A DNA stretch of 64,000 bases from an uncultured Actinomycetes bacterium. Its GTDB lineage: Bacteria; Actinomycetota; Acidimicrobiia; Acidimicrobiales; SZUA-35. The position numbers and the translations under genes were made by a program. The notes beneath the pieces were generated by a model, which had not been told where the DNA came from, made no database searches, and worked only from the letters and a program-made list of their open reading frames with translations. Each line of letters opens with the position of its first letter. Within the stretch, counting starts at the first letter, position 1. The stretch covers positions 1 through 64,000 of the forward strand of contig CADEDH010000007.1 of the NCBI GenBank assembly GCA_902826025.1. Reading direction: 5' to 3'. Below are positions 40,928-49,565 of this stretch, piece by piece.

Positions 40928-41724
40928 CGGGCGACCGCCGGTCCGCCCGCCACCAACTCGGACAGGCAATCGTCGGCGAGGGGCTCGATGGGGGTGAAAT
41001 CGCGGTGGGCGATCCACTCGGCCCGCTTGAAGCGGCGGATGTGGTTGTCGACCCGGCACAGCGACAGGTACACGATCACCCGGCCGAAGGGGCTGATGTT
41101 GGGCGGGCTGGCGTGCACCAGGCAGCCGTGGAACAGGAGCACCGAGCCGGCGGGGCCGGTGGGGGCCACGATCCCGCCCTGCTCGGCCAGCCGGGTGATC
41201 GTGGCCCGGTCGAGCGTCCACAGGGGATAGGAGGTGGTGGCCAGGTCGTGGCCGGCCTCATAGACGCCCTCCCGGTGGCTGCCGGGGATGAACAGCAGGG
41301 GCCCGTTGGCGGCGGTGACCTCATCGAGGAAGACGGCGATGTTCATGGCCAGCGGCTCGGGCATCTCGTCGTCGCGCTGCCAGGTGCCGTAGTCCTGATG
41401 CCACTGCCACACCTCGCCGTCGAAGGCGGCCTTGGCGTTCACCTTGTACTGGTGCATGTACACCTGACCGCCCAGGATCTGCTCCACCGGCCCGATGAGA
41501 CGGGGATGGCGGCCGAGCCGACCGAACGGGTCGGAGTAGGTGTGGGCGGCGAAGGCGGTGCGGGGTGCGCCCGAGGATTCCCGCCACACCTCCTCCCGGT
41601 CCATGGCGTAGAGCCGGTCGGCCTCGCCCCGCAGCACAGCGGCCTCCTCCAGGCTGAACGTCCCGGGGAAGAACAGGTAGCCGTCGCGATGGAACTGGAT
41701 GAGCTGATCGTCGGTAAGAGGCAT
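40924..41724 (-). CDS. Phytanoyl-CoA dioxygenase (PhyH) family protein
   Basis: A non-heme Fe(II)/2-oxoglutarate dioxygenase of 266 residues. The facial triad starts with WHQDYG (HxD) and is completed by a distal His in LLFHGCLVHASPPN; the Arg of SPFGRVIVYLSL is the likely 2-oxoglutarate anchor. It would hydroxylate an aliphatic or amino-acid-like substrate. The start may be ATG 41724 (MPLTDDQ) or GTG 41742, six codons upstream, which has AGGA close by. It is first in an operon with the SAF oxidoreductase and probably the amidohydrolase, so hydroxylation followed by oxidation and amide cleavage is a reasonable pathway guess. The 269-base gap upstream is shared with the divergent peroxidase gene. 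Confidence 0.9.
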   Translation of the reverse strand: MPLTDDQLIQFHRDGYLFFPGTFSLEEAAVLRGEADRLYAMDREEVWRESSGAPRTAFAAHTYSDPFGRLGRHPRLIGPVEQILGGQVYMHQYKVNAKAAFDGEVWQWHQDYGTWQRDDEMPEPLAMNIAVFLDEVTAANGPLLFIPGSHREGVYEAGHDLATTSYPLWTLDRATITRLAEQGGIVAPTGPAGSVLLFHGCLVHASPPNISPFGRVIVYLSLCRVDNHIRRFKRAEWIAHRDFTPIEPLADDCLSELVAGGPAVAR

Positions 41725-41813
41725 GGTGTGTTCTTTCGTCACTGCGTCCTGGGGCGATGCTAGTTGCCCCCCTCCGCCCCCGCCCCTTGGGCCTCCGTGG
41801 CGACCTCGGGCCG

Positions 41814-41875
41814 GACCAAAAGTCCACCAGGGAACGAACTGGGTGGAGTTTTGGTCGCCATGTGACCAAAAGTCC
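41814..41875. repeat. Three copies of GACCAAAAGTCC upstream of the peroxidase gene
   Basis: GACCAAAAGTCC occurs at 41814-41825 and 41864-41875 in direct orientation. An inverted version with one mismatch (GGAGTTTTGGTC) is at 41845-41856. The first copy and the inverted one extend to a 15-base inverted repeat, GACCAAAAGTCCACC and GGTGGAGTTTTGGTC. The copies sit in the divergent gap between the PhyH operon and the peroxidase gene, 140-200 bases before the peroxidase start. Binding sites for one regulator are the obvious reading, but the regulator is unknown. Confidence 0.6.
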
Positions 41876-41974
41876 GCACAGTTCGGCGCCGGGCGGCAGG
41901 GCGGCGCTGGCCTGGGTCGTACGGCGCATGGCGGGCGGGAGGGCCGCCCATGTCACCGTGACCGACAACACTTT

Positions 41975-42003
41975 ACTTTCAGTGGGATTCGACCACTGAA
42001 AGT
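41975..42003 (+). promoter_or_regulatory. Perfect 11-bp hairpin abutting the peroxidase ribosome-binding region
   Basis: ACTTTCAGTGG at 41975-41985 pairs with CCACTGAAAGT at 41993-42003 around a 7-base loop (GATTCGA). The stem ends 8 bases before ATG 42012, so the only purine-rich sequence before the start (GAAAGTGAG) lies partly in the stem. It could limit translation, or act in DNA as an operator over the promoter. Confidence 0.6.
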
Positions 42004-42011
42004 GAGAATCC

Positions 42012-45000
42012 ATGCTGGGGGCACGTACGTGGAGCACGGGACGACATCGGCTGTTGAGCCTGATGCTGGCGGTGAGCGTGGTGGGCGGCACCGTGTTCGC
42101 CCCGCCAGCGGGTGACGCCGGAGCCACGGTCGGCCAGGGGTTCGTAGTGAGCCCGGCCGACCTGAACTACATCCTCCAACAGATCAAGATCGCCGAGGCC
42201 CATTCGGCCGCCTTGCTGTCGGGCACGAACCCCGACCCGGTGAACGATCCCGTCTACTGCCAAGCGATGGTGGGCACCGGGCCCGACCAGATCGCCAACC
42301 CGATGCTGTCGTTCGGGCTGCGCACGGTGGACGGCTCGTGCAACAACCTCCAGCCCACCCAGAGCACCTACGGCGCGGCCGACCAGACGTTCCCCCGCCT
42401 GACCGCCCCGTTGTTCGACCGGCCGGCGGAGAGCTCGACCGTGCCCGGCATCGGCCCCGTCGGTCCCCCCGGGCTGACCAACTACAACCAGACCAGCGGG
42501 GTGGTGGTCGACTCCGAGCCCCGTCTGATCTCCAACCTGATCTCCGATCAGACCTCCACCAACCCAGCCGCCGTGGCCGCTGCCGGCACCCCGGTACGGA
42601 CCCAGGGCAACGAGGGCGTGGTCCCCTGCACTGCGCCCGGCGTCCCCGAGGGTTGCGTGCCCGAGCACGAGACGCTGAGCATCCCCAACGTCACCACCGA
42701 CGTCGGTCTGTCGCCCCCCTTCAATTCGCTGTTCACCATCTTCGGCCAGTTCTTCGACCACGGCCTCGACAAGATCACCAACGGCGGCAACGGGTCGGTG
42801 TTCGTGCCGCTGCGGGCCGACGATCCCCTCATCGCCGGGCCCGACCACGAGCTCGGCACCACCGACGACCTGCCGGCCGACCAGCGGTTCATGGTGCTCA
42901 CCCGGGGCAAGATCGTCACCGGGCCCGACGGCAAGCGCAACGCCGTCAACACCGACACCCCGTTCGTGGACCAGAGCCAGACGTATACCTCGCACGCCTC
43001 CCACCAGGTCTTCACCCGGGAATATGCCCTCAACACGGTGGGCGACCCGGTGGCGACCGGCAAGTTCCTGTCGTCGGCCGACGGCGGCCTGCCCACCTGG
43101 GCCATGGTCAAGGCCCAGGCAGCCTCCATGCTCGGCCTCGAACTGACCGACGCCCACGTCGGCAACATCCCGATGATCGCCACCGATCCCTACGGGCGCT
43201 TCCTGCCGGCGGTCACCACCGACTCCGAGACCAACGGGATGGCGCAGTACGTGACCACCTCCGGCCTCGTGCCGGGCAATCGGGTCACTCCGGTGCCTGT
43301 GCCGGTGGACGCCCGCTTCATCGACACCGCCTTCCTGAACGACATCGCCCATTCGGCCGCCCCCACGTTCTCCTCGCCCGGCGTGCTGAACCCTGACGCC
43401 GACGGCACCGCTGGCGGGAGCCTCGACCACACGGTGCCCACCGGCTCCTACGACGACGAGCTGCTCGACATCCACGTCATCTGCGGTGACGGCCGGTGCA
43501 ACGAGAACATCGCTCTCCAGGCCATTCACCAGGTGTTCCACTCCGAGCACGACCGCCTCATCGACGACATCAAGCACACCCTGGCCAATGACACCACGGG
43601 CACCACAGCTCTGGCCGACTGGCAGTCGGTCACCGGCGCCGGTGGGTGGAACGGGGAGCGCCTGTTCCAGGCGGCCCGGTTCGTGACCGAGATGGAATAC
43701 CAGCACCTCGTGTTCGAGGAGTTCGCCCGCAAGGTCCAGCCGGCCATCAACCCCTTCGAGCCCTTCGCCTTCAACCAGACCGACGTGGACCCGGCCATCA
43801 CCGCCGAGTTCGCCCACGCCGTCTACCGCTTCGGCCACTCGATGCTGACCGACTCCATTCCCCGCCTCAACGCCGACGGCAGCCGCAACGACATCCCGCT
43901 CCTCGACGGCTTCCTCAACCCCGCCGCCTACCACGACGGCGGTAGTGCCGGCACCCTGTCGTCCCGGGACGCGGCAGGCGCCATCATCATGGGCCTGTCG
44001 GACGAGACGGGCCAGGAGATCGACGAGTTCGTCACCGAGACCCTGCGCAACAACCTGCTCGGTCTCCCTCTCGACCTCGCCGCCCTCAACATGGCAAGGG
44101 CCCGGTCTGAAGGGATCCCGCCCCTCAACCAGGTGCGGCGCCAGATCCACGCCCGCACCAACGACGCCCAGGTCGTGCCCTACGACAACTGGGTCGACTT
44201 CGGTCAGGCCCTCAAGCACCCCGAGTCGCTGGTGAACTTCGTGGCCGCCTACGGCCGTCATCCGCTGGTGACGGCCGAAACCACGATGGAGGGCCGCCGC
44301 CGGGCCGCCGACCAGATCGTGAACGGCACCGTGCTGCCCGGCCCCGACGGTGAGCTGGCCGAGGTGCCCGACCATGTGCACACGGTGTGCACCGCGCCCG
44401 ACACGCCCAGCGGCTGTGACGAGAGCGCCGACAACGAGCCGGCCTCGATCCTCCCCGGCGACGACCTGGCCCTGACCAACCCCGATGCCGTGATCGGCGG
44501 CTCTGGCTGCGCCCCGCGGGCCACCACAGCCGACCCCTTCGACCCGGTCGACTGCGATGCCACTCTCGACAACGTGGTCGTCCCGGCCAACGCCGGCCCC
44601 GACGAGGTCGCGAACGACGTGCCCGATCTCTGCACCACCGGGATCAATACGCCGGCCGGCTGCGAAGAGACGACCGACAACATCGCCCCCCCGGCCGACA
44701 GCGCCGACTTCATGTTCTCCACCGGCGCCTGGGCCAACAGCGGCACCGCCTCCATCACCGGTGTCGATGACATCGACCTGTGGATGGGCGGCCTGGCCGA
44801 ACGCACCAACCTGTTCGGGGGCCTCCTCGGCTCCACGTTCAACTACGTGTTCGAGAACCAGCTCACCAACCTGCAGAACGGCGACCGGTTCTACTACCTG
44901 GCCCGCACCCCGGGCATGAACCTGCGCACCCAGCTCGAAGGCAACTCCTTCGCCGAGCTGATGATGCGCAACACCAACGCCCACTCGCTCAAGGCCGACC

Positions 45001-48000
45001 CCTTCGCCACGGCCGACTGCAAGTTCGAGCTGAACCGCATCACCTGGCCCGCCCCGTCGACCGCCACCATCCGGGGCGCCGGCTCGGTAGCCGACGATCT
45101 GCAGTCGGAGTGCAACGAGAACAAGCTCCTGCTCAACAGCCCCACCTGGCAGGTCCGCTACCGGACTTCCAACTCCGTTGACCCTTCCGGCATCAACGGC
45201 CAGGGCGTCTACAACGGGACCGACTCGGCCGATCGGATCTTCGGCGGCGTGGACAACGACACCTTCTGGGGTGGGCCCGGCAACGACGTGATCGAAGGTG
45301 GCGACGGCGCCGACATCCCGCTCGGTGGTGACGGCAACGACATCATCACCGACCTGGCCGGCGACGACGTGCTCAAGGGCGGTCCCGGCAACGACGCCAT
45401 CGACGGCGGCCCCGGGCTCGACATCCTCATGGGCGGCGAGGGCAAGGACCTGACCAACGGTGGGGCCAACCTCAACGAGACCTTCCTCGGCGGCGGTGAC
45501 GACTTCGCCATCGCCGGCCAGGGCACCGACGCCGTGTTCGGCGACGGCGGCGACGACTGGGCCGAGGGCGGCGACCAGCCCGACCTCCTGATCGGCGACT
45601 CCTCCACCCTGTTCTTCGACGACCACAACCGCCCCGGGCACGACATCCTCATCGGCCAGGGCGGCGACGACGACTACGACATGGAAGGGGGCGACGACAT
45701 CGGCGTCGGCGGCCCCGGCGTGGAGAAGAACGCTGGCGCCTCGGGCTGGGACTGGATCACCGGTGTCGGCGATCCCCAGCCCCAGAACCAGGACCTGGCC
45801 CTGGCCATCGTGAACGCCCCGGCGGCCAACGAGACCCGTGACCGCTTCAACGAGGTCGAGGCCCTGTCGGGCTGGGACCGAGACGACGTCCTGCGAGGCG
45901 ATGACATCATCCCCAGCCAGGTCGGCGGCGGCGGCTTCATCGGCTGCGACGCCCTCGACGAAGCCGGCATCGACCGCATCGACGGGCTGCGGGCCATCAT
46001 GCCTCCGCTCGACACGGTGACCACGGCCAGTGTGGTGGCCAACTCGACCACCAACTACTGCCTCCTCACCGGCGAGTTCGTCTGGGGCGAGGGCAACATC
46101 CTGCTCGGCGGCGCTGGCAGCGACACCCTCGAAGGCCGGGGTGGCGACGACATCATCGACGGCGACCGCTGGCTCAACGTCCGCCTCAGCGTCCGCACCG
46201 ACCCGGCCGACCCTCTGACCGAGATCGGCACCGCCCCGCTGCTCGAGACCGTGGCCACCGGCCCCGGCTGGACGGGCAACCTGGCCGGCAAGTCGATCCA
46301 GCAGGCCGTGTTCGCCGGCCTGATCGACCCGGGCCACATCGTGGCCGTGCGGGAAATCGTGAACCCGGGGGCCGGCGACGACGTCGACGTGGCCGAGTTC
46401 GCCTTCCCGCAGGGGGAGTACACCATCACCCCCAACGGCGACGGCAGCGTGACCGTCACCCACATCACCCTCACCGGCGGTGGCGGTGGCGGTGGCGGTG
46501 GCGGCGGTGGCGCCTCCGACGGCACCGACACCCTGTGGAACATCGAGGCCCTCAGCTTCTGCGAGGTCCCCGGCGCCGACCGCGGCACCTGTGACCTCCG
46601 CTCGCCTCAGGTGTCGGTGACCCCGTCAGCCACCATCACGCCCGACCCGGGTACCACGTTCGACTTCGGGACCGTGGTGGTGGGCGACAGCTCGGCCACC
46701 GAGTCGGTCACCGTGCTCAACACGGGCCTGTTCGACCTCGACGTGAGCGACGTGTCGATCACGGGGCCCGACGCCGCCGACTTCGGGCTGTTCCACTTCT
46801 GCGGCCTCGTGTTCCCCGACAGCTTCTGCAGCGTCTTCGTGACCTTCAACCCCAGCCACGACGGCGACGAGACGGCCACGCTCACCATCACCCACAACGC
46901 ACCGGGATCGCCGGCCACCTTCCCGCTCCGGGGCAAGGGATTCCTCTTCGTGAACACGCCGGCCTCGGGCACGGTGTCGATCGACGACACCACCCCCACC
47001 GAGAACCAGGTGCTCCAGGCCAGCTCCCAGATCGTCGACCCCGACGGGATCGGCCCCATCACCTGGACCTGGCAGGCCGAGACCGCCCCCGGTACCTGGA
47101 CCGATGTAGGCACCGGCGAGACCTTCACCGCCGACGACCCCCAGGTCGGCCTGGCCCTGCGGGTGGTCGCCACCTACACCGACCAGGGCCTCATCCCGGC
47201 CCTGGAGACCGTCACCTCGGCCGCCACGGCGGCGGTGACCAACGTCAACGACCTCCCCACCGGGGTGCCGGTGCTGGCCGACGCCCTGCAGGCGGTGTGG
47301 CCCCAGGAAGGCTCGGCCATCTCGGCCAGCACGATCGGGATCGGCGACGGCGACGGCATGGTCGGTGTCACGTTCTCCTACATCTGGCAGCAGAACAACA
47401 TCGGCGGCAACGGTGCCTACACCAACATCGCCGGGGCCAACGGGCCCACCTTCACCCCGGGCCAGGCCCAGGTGAACCGCAAGCTGCGGGTGGTGGTGCT
47501 CTACACCGACAACCGGGGAGCCAACGAGGTGGTCGTCTCGGCGGCCACCACCAACATCGTCGGCGACCAGTTCATCGGCGCCGCCGGGAGCGAGACCTTC
47601 AACGGCACCGTGGGCCGTGACATCGCCTTCGGCATGGGCGGCGCCGACATCCTGAGCATGGGGGCCGGCGACGACACCGCCATCGGCGGGCCAGGCAACG
47701 ACACGATCAACACCGGCGCCGGCGACGACGTGATCCGCGTCGGCGTGGGCGACGGGTCCGACGCCGTGGCCGGCGGTGCCGGCACCGACCGCATCGAGGC
47801 CACGGCCAACGGCGCCGTGATCGGGCTCAGCACCATCGCCGGCATCGAGACGATCACGGCCAACGGCTTCACCGGGGTGAGGATTGCGGGCACCGGCGGT
47901 GGTGACACGCTGAACTTCAGCGCCGTCGCCCTCACCGGCATCGTGAGCATCGACGGCGCCGGCGGGGCCGACACCATCGTCGGCTCGGTGGCGGCCGACG

Positions 48001-48365
48001 TGCTCAACGGCGGTGGCGGAGCCGACAACCTGGCCGGCGGTACGGGGGCCGACACCCTCAACGGCGGTGCTGGCAACGACACCCTCAACGGCAACGCCGG
48101 CAACGACGTGCTGCGGTTCGAGGCCAACTCGGGCACCGACACGATCAACGGCTTCGACGCCGACCCAGCCGGTGGCGGCCAGGATCGCATCGATCTGAGC
48201 GCCCTCGGCGTCACTAGCGCCAACTTCGCCACCTCGGTGACACTGACCCGGAACAACAACAACACGACCGTCCGGGTCGGTACTGCCACCATCACGGTGG
48301 TCGGTGTGCGGCCGGGTAACAACCCCGACCGGCTGTCCATCACCGACTTCATCCTGGCGCCCTGA
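42012..48365 (+). CDS. Giant secreted animal-type heme peroxidase with RTX repeats
   Basis: A secreted protein of 2,117 residues. After a signal peptide (LLSLMLAVSVVGGTVFAPPAGDA) comes an animal-type heme peroxidase domain (about residues 110-760). The likely distal His250 is in FGQFFDHGLDK and the proximal His609 in YRFGHSML. A first block of glycine/aspartate RTX nonapeptides (GGPGNDVIEGGDGAD type) spans about 1075-1200, and a ten-glycine run lies near 1490. Then follow an ASH/HYDIN-like domain (about 1536-1646), two Ig-like domains and a second RTX block (about 1850-2040). RTX repeats fold on binding calcium outside the cell. Bacterial relatives (peroxicin-type) are exported peroxidases. 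The stop overlaps the sigma-factor ATG (TGATG). Confidence 0.92.
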   Translation: MLGARTWSTGRHRLLSLMLAVSVVGGTVFAPPAGDAGATVGQGFVVSPADLNYILQQIKIAEAHSAALLSGTNPDPVNDPVYCQAMVGTGPDQIANPMLSFGLRTVDGSCNNLQPTQSTYGAADQTFPRLTAPLFDRPAESSTVPGIGPVGPPGLTNYNQTSGVVVDSEPRLISNLISDQTSTNPAAVAAAGTPVRTQGNEGVVPCTAPGVPEGCVPEHETLSIPNVTTDVGLSPPFNSLFTIFGQFFDHGLDKITNGGNGSVFVPLRADDPLIAGPDHELGTTDDLPADQRFMVLTRGKIVTGPDGKRNAVNTDTPFVDQSQTYTSHASHQVFTREYALNTVGDPVATGKFLSSADGGLPTWAMVKAQAASMLGLELTDAHVGNIPMIATDPYGRFLPAVTTDSETNGMAQYVTTSGLVPGNRVTPVPVPVDARFIDTAFLNDIAHSAAPTFSSPGVLNPDADGTAGGSLDHTVPTGSYDDELLDIHVICGDGRCNENIALQAIHQVFHSEHDRLIDDIKHTLANDTTGTTALADWQSVTGAGGWNGERLFQAARFVTEMEYQHLVFEEFARKVQPAINPFEPFAFNQTDVDPAITAEFAHAVYRFGHSMLTDSIPRLNADGSRNDIPLLDGFLNPAAYHDGGSAGTLSSRDAAGAIIMGLSDETGQEIDEFVTETLRNNLLGLPLDLAALNMARARSEGIPPLNQVRRQIHARTNDAQVVPYDNWVDFGQALKHPESLVNFVAAYGRHPLVTAETTMEGRRRAADQIVNGTVLPGPDGELAEVPDHVHTVCTAPDTPSGCDESADNEPASILPGDDLALTNPDAVIGGSGCAPRATTADPFDPVDCDATLDNVVVPANAGPDEVANDVPDLCTTGINTPAGCEETTDNIAPPADSADFMFSTGAWANSGTASITGVDDIDLWMGGLAERTNLFGGLLGSTFNYVFENQLTNLQNGDRFYYLARTPGMNLRTQLEGNSFAELMMRNTNAHSLKADPFATADCKFELNRITWPAPSTATIRGAGSVADDLQSECNENKLLLNSPTWQVRYRTSNSVDPSGINGQGVYNGTDSADRIFGGVDNDTFWGGPGNDVIEGGDGADIPLGGDGNDIITDLAGDDVLKGGPGNDAIDGGPGLDILMGGEGKDLTNGGANLNETFLGGGDDFAIAGQGTDAVFGDGGDDWAEGGDQPDLLIGDSSTLFFDDHNRPGHDILIGQGGDDDYDMEGGDDIGVGGPGVEKNAGASGWDWITGVGDPQPQNQDLALAIVNAPAANETRDRFNEVEALSGWDRDDVLRGDDIIPSQVGGGGFIGCDALDEAGIDRIDGLRAIMPPLDTVTTASVVANSTTNYCLLTGEFVWGEGNILLGGAGSDTLEGRGGDDIIDGDRWLNVRLSVRTDPADPLTEIGTAPLLETVATGPGWTGNLAGKSIQQAVFAGLIDPGHIVAVREIVNPGAGDDVDVAEFAFPQGEYTITPNGDGSVTVTHITLTGGGGGGGGGGGGASDGTDTLWNIEALSFCEVPGADRGTCDLRSPQVSVTPSATITPDPGTTFDFGTVVVGDSSATESVTVLNTGLFDLDVSDVSITGPDAADFGLFHFCGLVFPDSFCSVFVTFNPSHDGDETATLTITHNAPGSPATFPLRGKGFLFVNTPASGTVSIDDTTPTENQVLQASSQIVDPDGIGPITWTWQAETAPGTWTDVGTGETFTADDPQVGLALRVVATYTDQGLIPALETVTSAATAAVTNVNDLPTGVPVLADALQAVWPQEGSAISASTIGIGDGDGMVGVTFSYIWQQNNIGGNGAYTNIAGANGPTFTPGQAQVNRKLRVVVLYTDNRGANEVVVSAATTNIVGDQFIGAAGSETFNGTVGRDIAFGMGGADILSMGAGDDTAIGGPGNDTINTGAGDDVIRVGVGDGSDAVAGGAGTDRIEATANGAVIGLSTIAGIETITANGFTGVRIAGTGGGDTLNFSAVALTGIVSIDGAGGADTIVGSVAADVLNGGGGADNLAGGTGADTLNGGAGNDTLNGNAGNDVLRFEANSGTDTINGFDADPAGGGQDRIDLSALGVTSANFATSVTLTRNNNNTTVRVGTATITVVGVRPGNNPDRLSITDFILAP

Positions 48366-48937
48366 TGGGCGCAAGCCCTGTGCCATCCGACCAGGGCAGA
48401 CGTTTCCATTGCCGGGCCAGACGCGGTTTACTGGAGGCCGTGCGTGATCGTCGATTCGAGCAGCTGGTGCGGGCCCACCAGCATGCGGTGCGGGCCTACG
48501 CCCGTTCGATGGCGAGCACGCCGGCCAACGCCGACGATGCAGTGCAGGAGACGTTCCTGCGGGCCTGGCGGTACCTCGACTCGTTCCGGGGCGACGGAAG
48601 CTTCGAGGGCTGGCTCATCCGCATCTGCCGGCGCTGTGTGATCGACGTGGAGACCCGGGAACGGCGTTCGGCCGACGCCTCGGCCGCAGCGGCGGCCGAG
48701 GCGGCCTCCCACGAGGCCGAAGGCCCCGACGAGCGGGGCGAGACGATGGCCCTGGTGGCTGGGCTACCGCCCGACCAGCGTGAGGTCGTGGTGCTGTGCG
48801 GCGTGCTGGGCTACGACTATGAGAGCGCGGCCGCCGTGCTCGACATCCCGATCGGCACCGTGCGATCGCGCCTCCATCGGGGCCGGGCCGCCCTGGCCCA
48901 GGCGCTGGAACCAGAGGCCCGGAGGGCCACGGCGTGA
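48365..48937 (+). CDS. ECF-type RNA polymerase sigma factor
   Basis: A sigma-70 family factor of up to 190 residues. Region 2 spans about residues 28-95: FEQLVRAHQHAVRAYARSM, DDAVQETFLRAWRYLDSF and GSFEGWLIRICRRCVID. Region 4 spans about 128-180: ALVAGLPPDQREVVVLCGVLGYDYESAAAVLDIPIGTVRSRLHRGRAAL. Its ATG overlaps the peroxidase stop codon (TGATG), so it could be translated by reinitiation; a downstream GTG at 48440 begins closer to region 2. Its own stop overlaps the GTG of the next gene by 4 bases. Sitting between a secreted peroxidase and a membrane protein, it likely answers an envelope or oxidative signal. Confidence 0.92.
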   Translation: MGASPVPSDQGRRFHCRARRGLLEAVRDRRFEQLVRAHQHAVRAYARSMASTPANADDAVQETFLRAWRYLDSFRGDGSFEGWLIRICRRCVIDVETRERRSADASAAAAAEAASHEAEGPDERGETMALVAGLPPDQREVVVLCGVLGYDYESAAAVLDIPIGTVRSRLHRGRAALAQALEPEARRATA

Positions 48938-49530
48938 CCGCCACCCCCGAGCCGGAGTCGTCCGAAGCGGGGGCCGGGCGCGAGAACCAGGAGGCCCGGG
49001 TGATCAGCCTGTCCGAGGTCCGGGGCGCCGCCGCCGACCCGCTGCTGGCCCGCCTGCGGGCGCTGGGCGAGCCCGACGAGGCGGACGACACCGGAGAAGA
49101 CCCGGCGGAACCCCTGCTCGGCCAACTCGGAGCGGCCCTGCCTGAGCCGAATCCACTCCTCCGGGGGCTGGTGGCCGTGCTCTCCGTGGTCCAGCTGGCG
49201 GTGGTCCTGCCCTGGCTGGTCGACGCCGATCCGTTCGGGCTGCTCGGCAGCTCCACCTCGTCGCACCTCACCCGGGACGGCGCGCTCGGTCTGGCGGTGG
49301 CGGTGGCCGGCATCATGGCCGCCTGGCGGCCCCGGTGGGCCATGCCCTGTTTCCTGCTGGGTTCGGCCGCCCTGGTGGCCCAGGCCCTGGCCGGGCTGTT
49401 CGACTCGACCAGCGCCGGCAGCGGGGGTACGGAGCTGGTCCACGTGCCGTCGGTGATCCTCACCTGCCTGATCGGGCTGAGCGGGATCCGTCTGAACCCG
49501 CTCGGACCGGCCGACCGCCGCCGTTCCTAG
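48934..49530 (+). CDS. Four-helix membrane protein, possible sigma-factor regulator
   Basis: A protein of 198 residues with no named family that I recognise. The first 75 residues are acidic and cytosolic in character. Four hydrophobic helices follow (LLRGLVAVLSVVQLAVVLPWL, GALGLAVAVAGIMAAW, WAMPCFLLGSAALVAQALAGLF, SVILTCLIGLSGI). It starts with GTG overlapping the sigma-factor stop (GTGA). Genes in this position usually encode the anti-sigma factor, but it lacks the zinc-binding HxxxCxxC motif of ZAS proteins. If it is an anti-sigma factor, the sigma-binding part must be the acidic N-terminal arm. Role inferred from context only. Confidence 0.72.
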   Translation: MTATPEPESSEAGAGRENQEARVISLSEVRGAAADPLLARLRALGEPDEADDTGEDPAEPLLGQLGAALPEPNPLLRGLVAVLSVVQLAVVLPWLVDADPFGLLGSSTSSHLTRDGALGLAVAVAGIMAAWRPRWAMPCFLLGSAALVAQALAGLFDSTSAGSGGTELVHVPSVILTCLIGLSGIRLNPLGPADRRRS

Positions 49531-49565
49531 CCCTGCCTCATCCCCGCCGGTTCGGGTACGAGCAA

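Noticed and set aside
41979-46463. A 1,494-codon open frame antisense to the peroxidase gene
   Set aside because: It mirrors the Gly/Asp-rich RTX and peroxidase coding sequence. Its product is Val/Gly/His-rich low-complexity sequence with no motif, and such frames arise readily opposite GC-rich genes.
45200-48150. Short regular repeats resembling a CRISPR array or satellite DNA
   Set aside because: The periodicity is the nine-residue RTX coding repeat (GGxGxD), in frame with the peroxidase, with no identical repeats or unique spacers.
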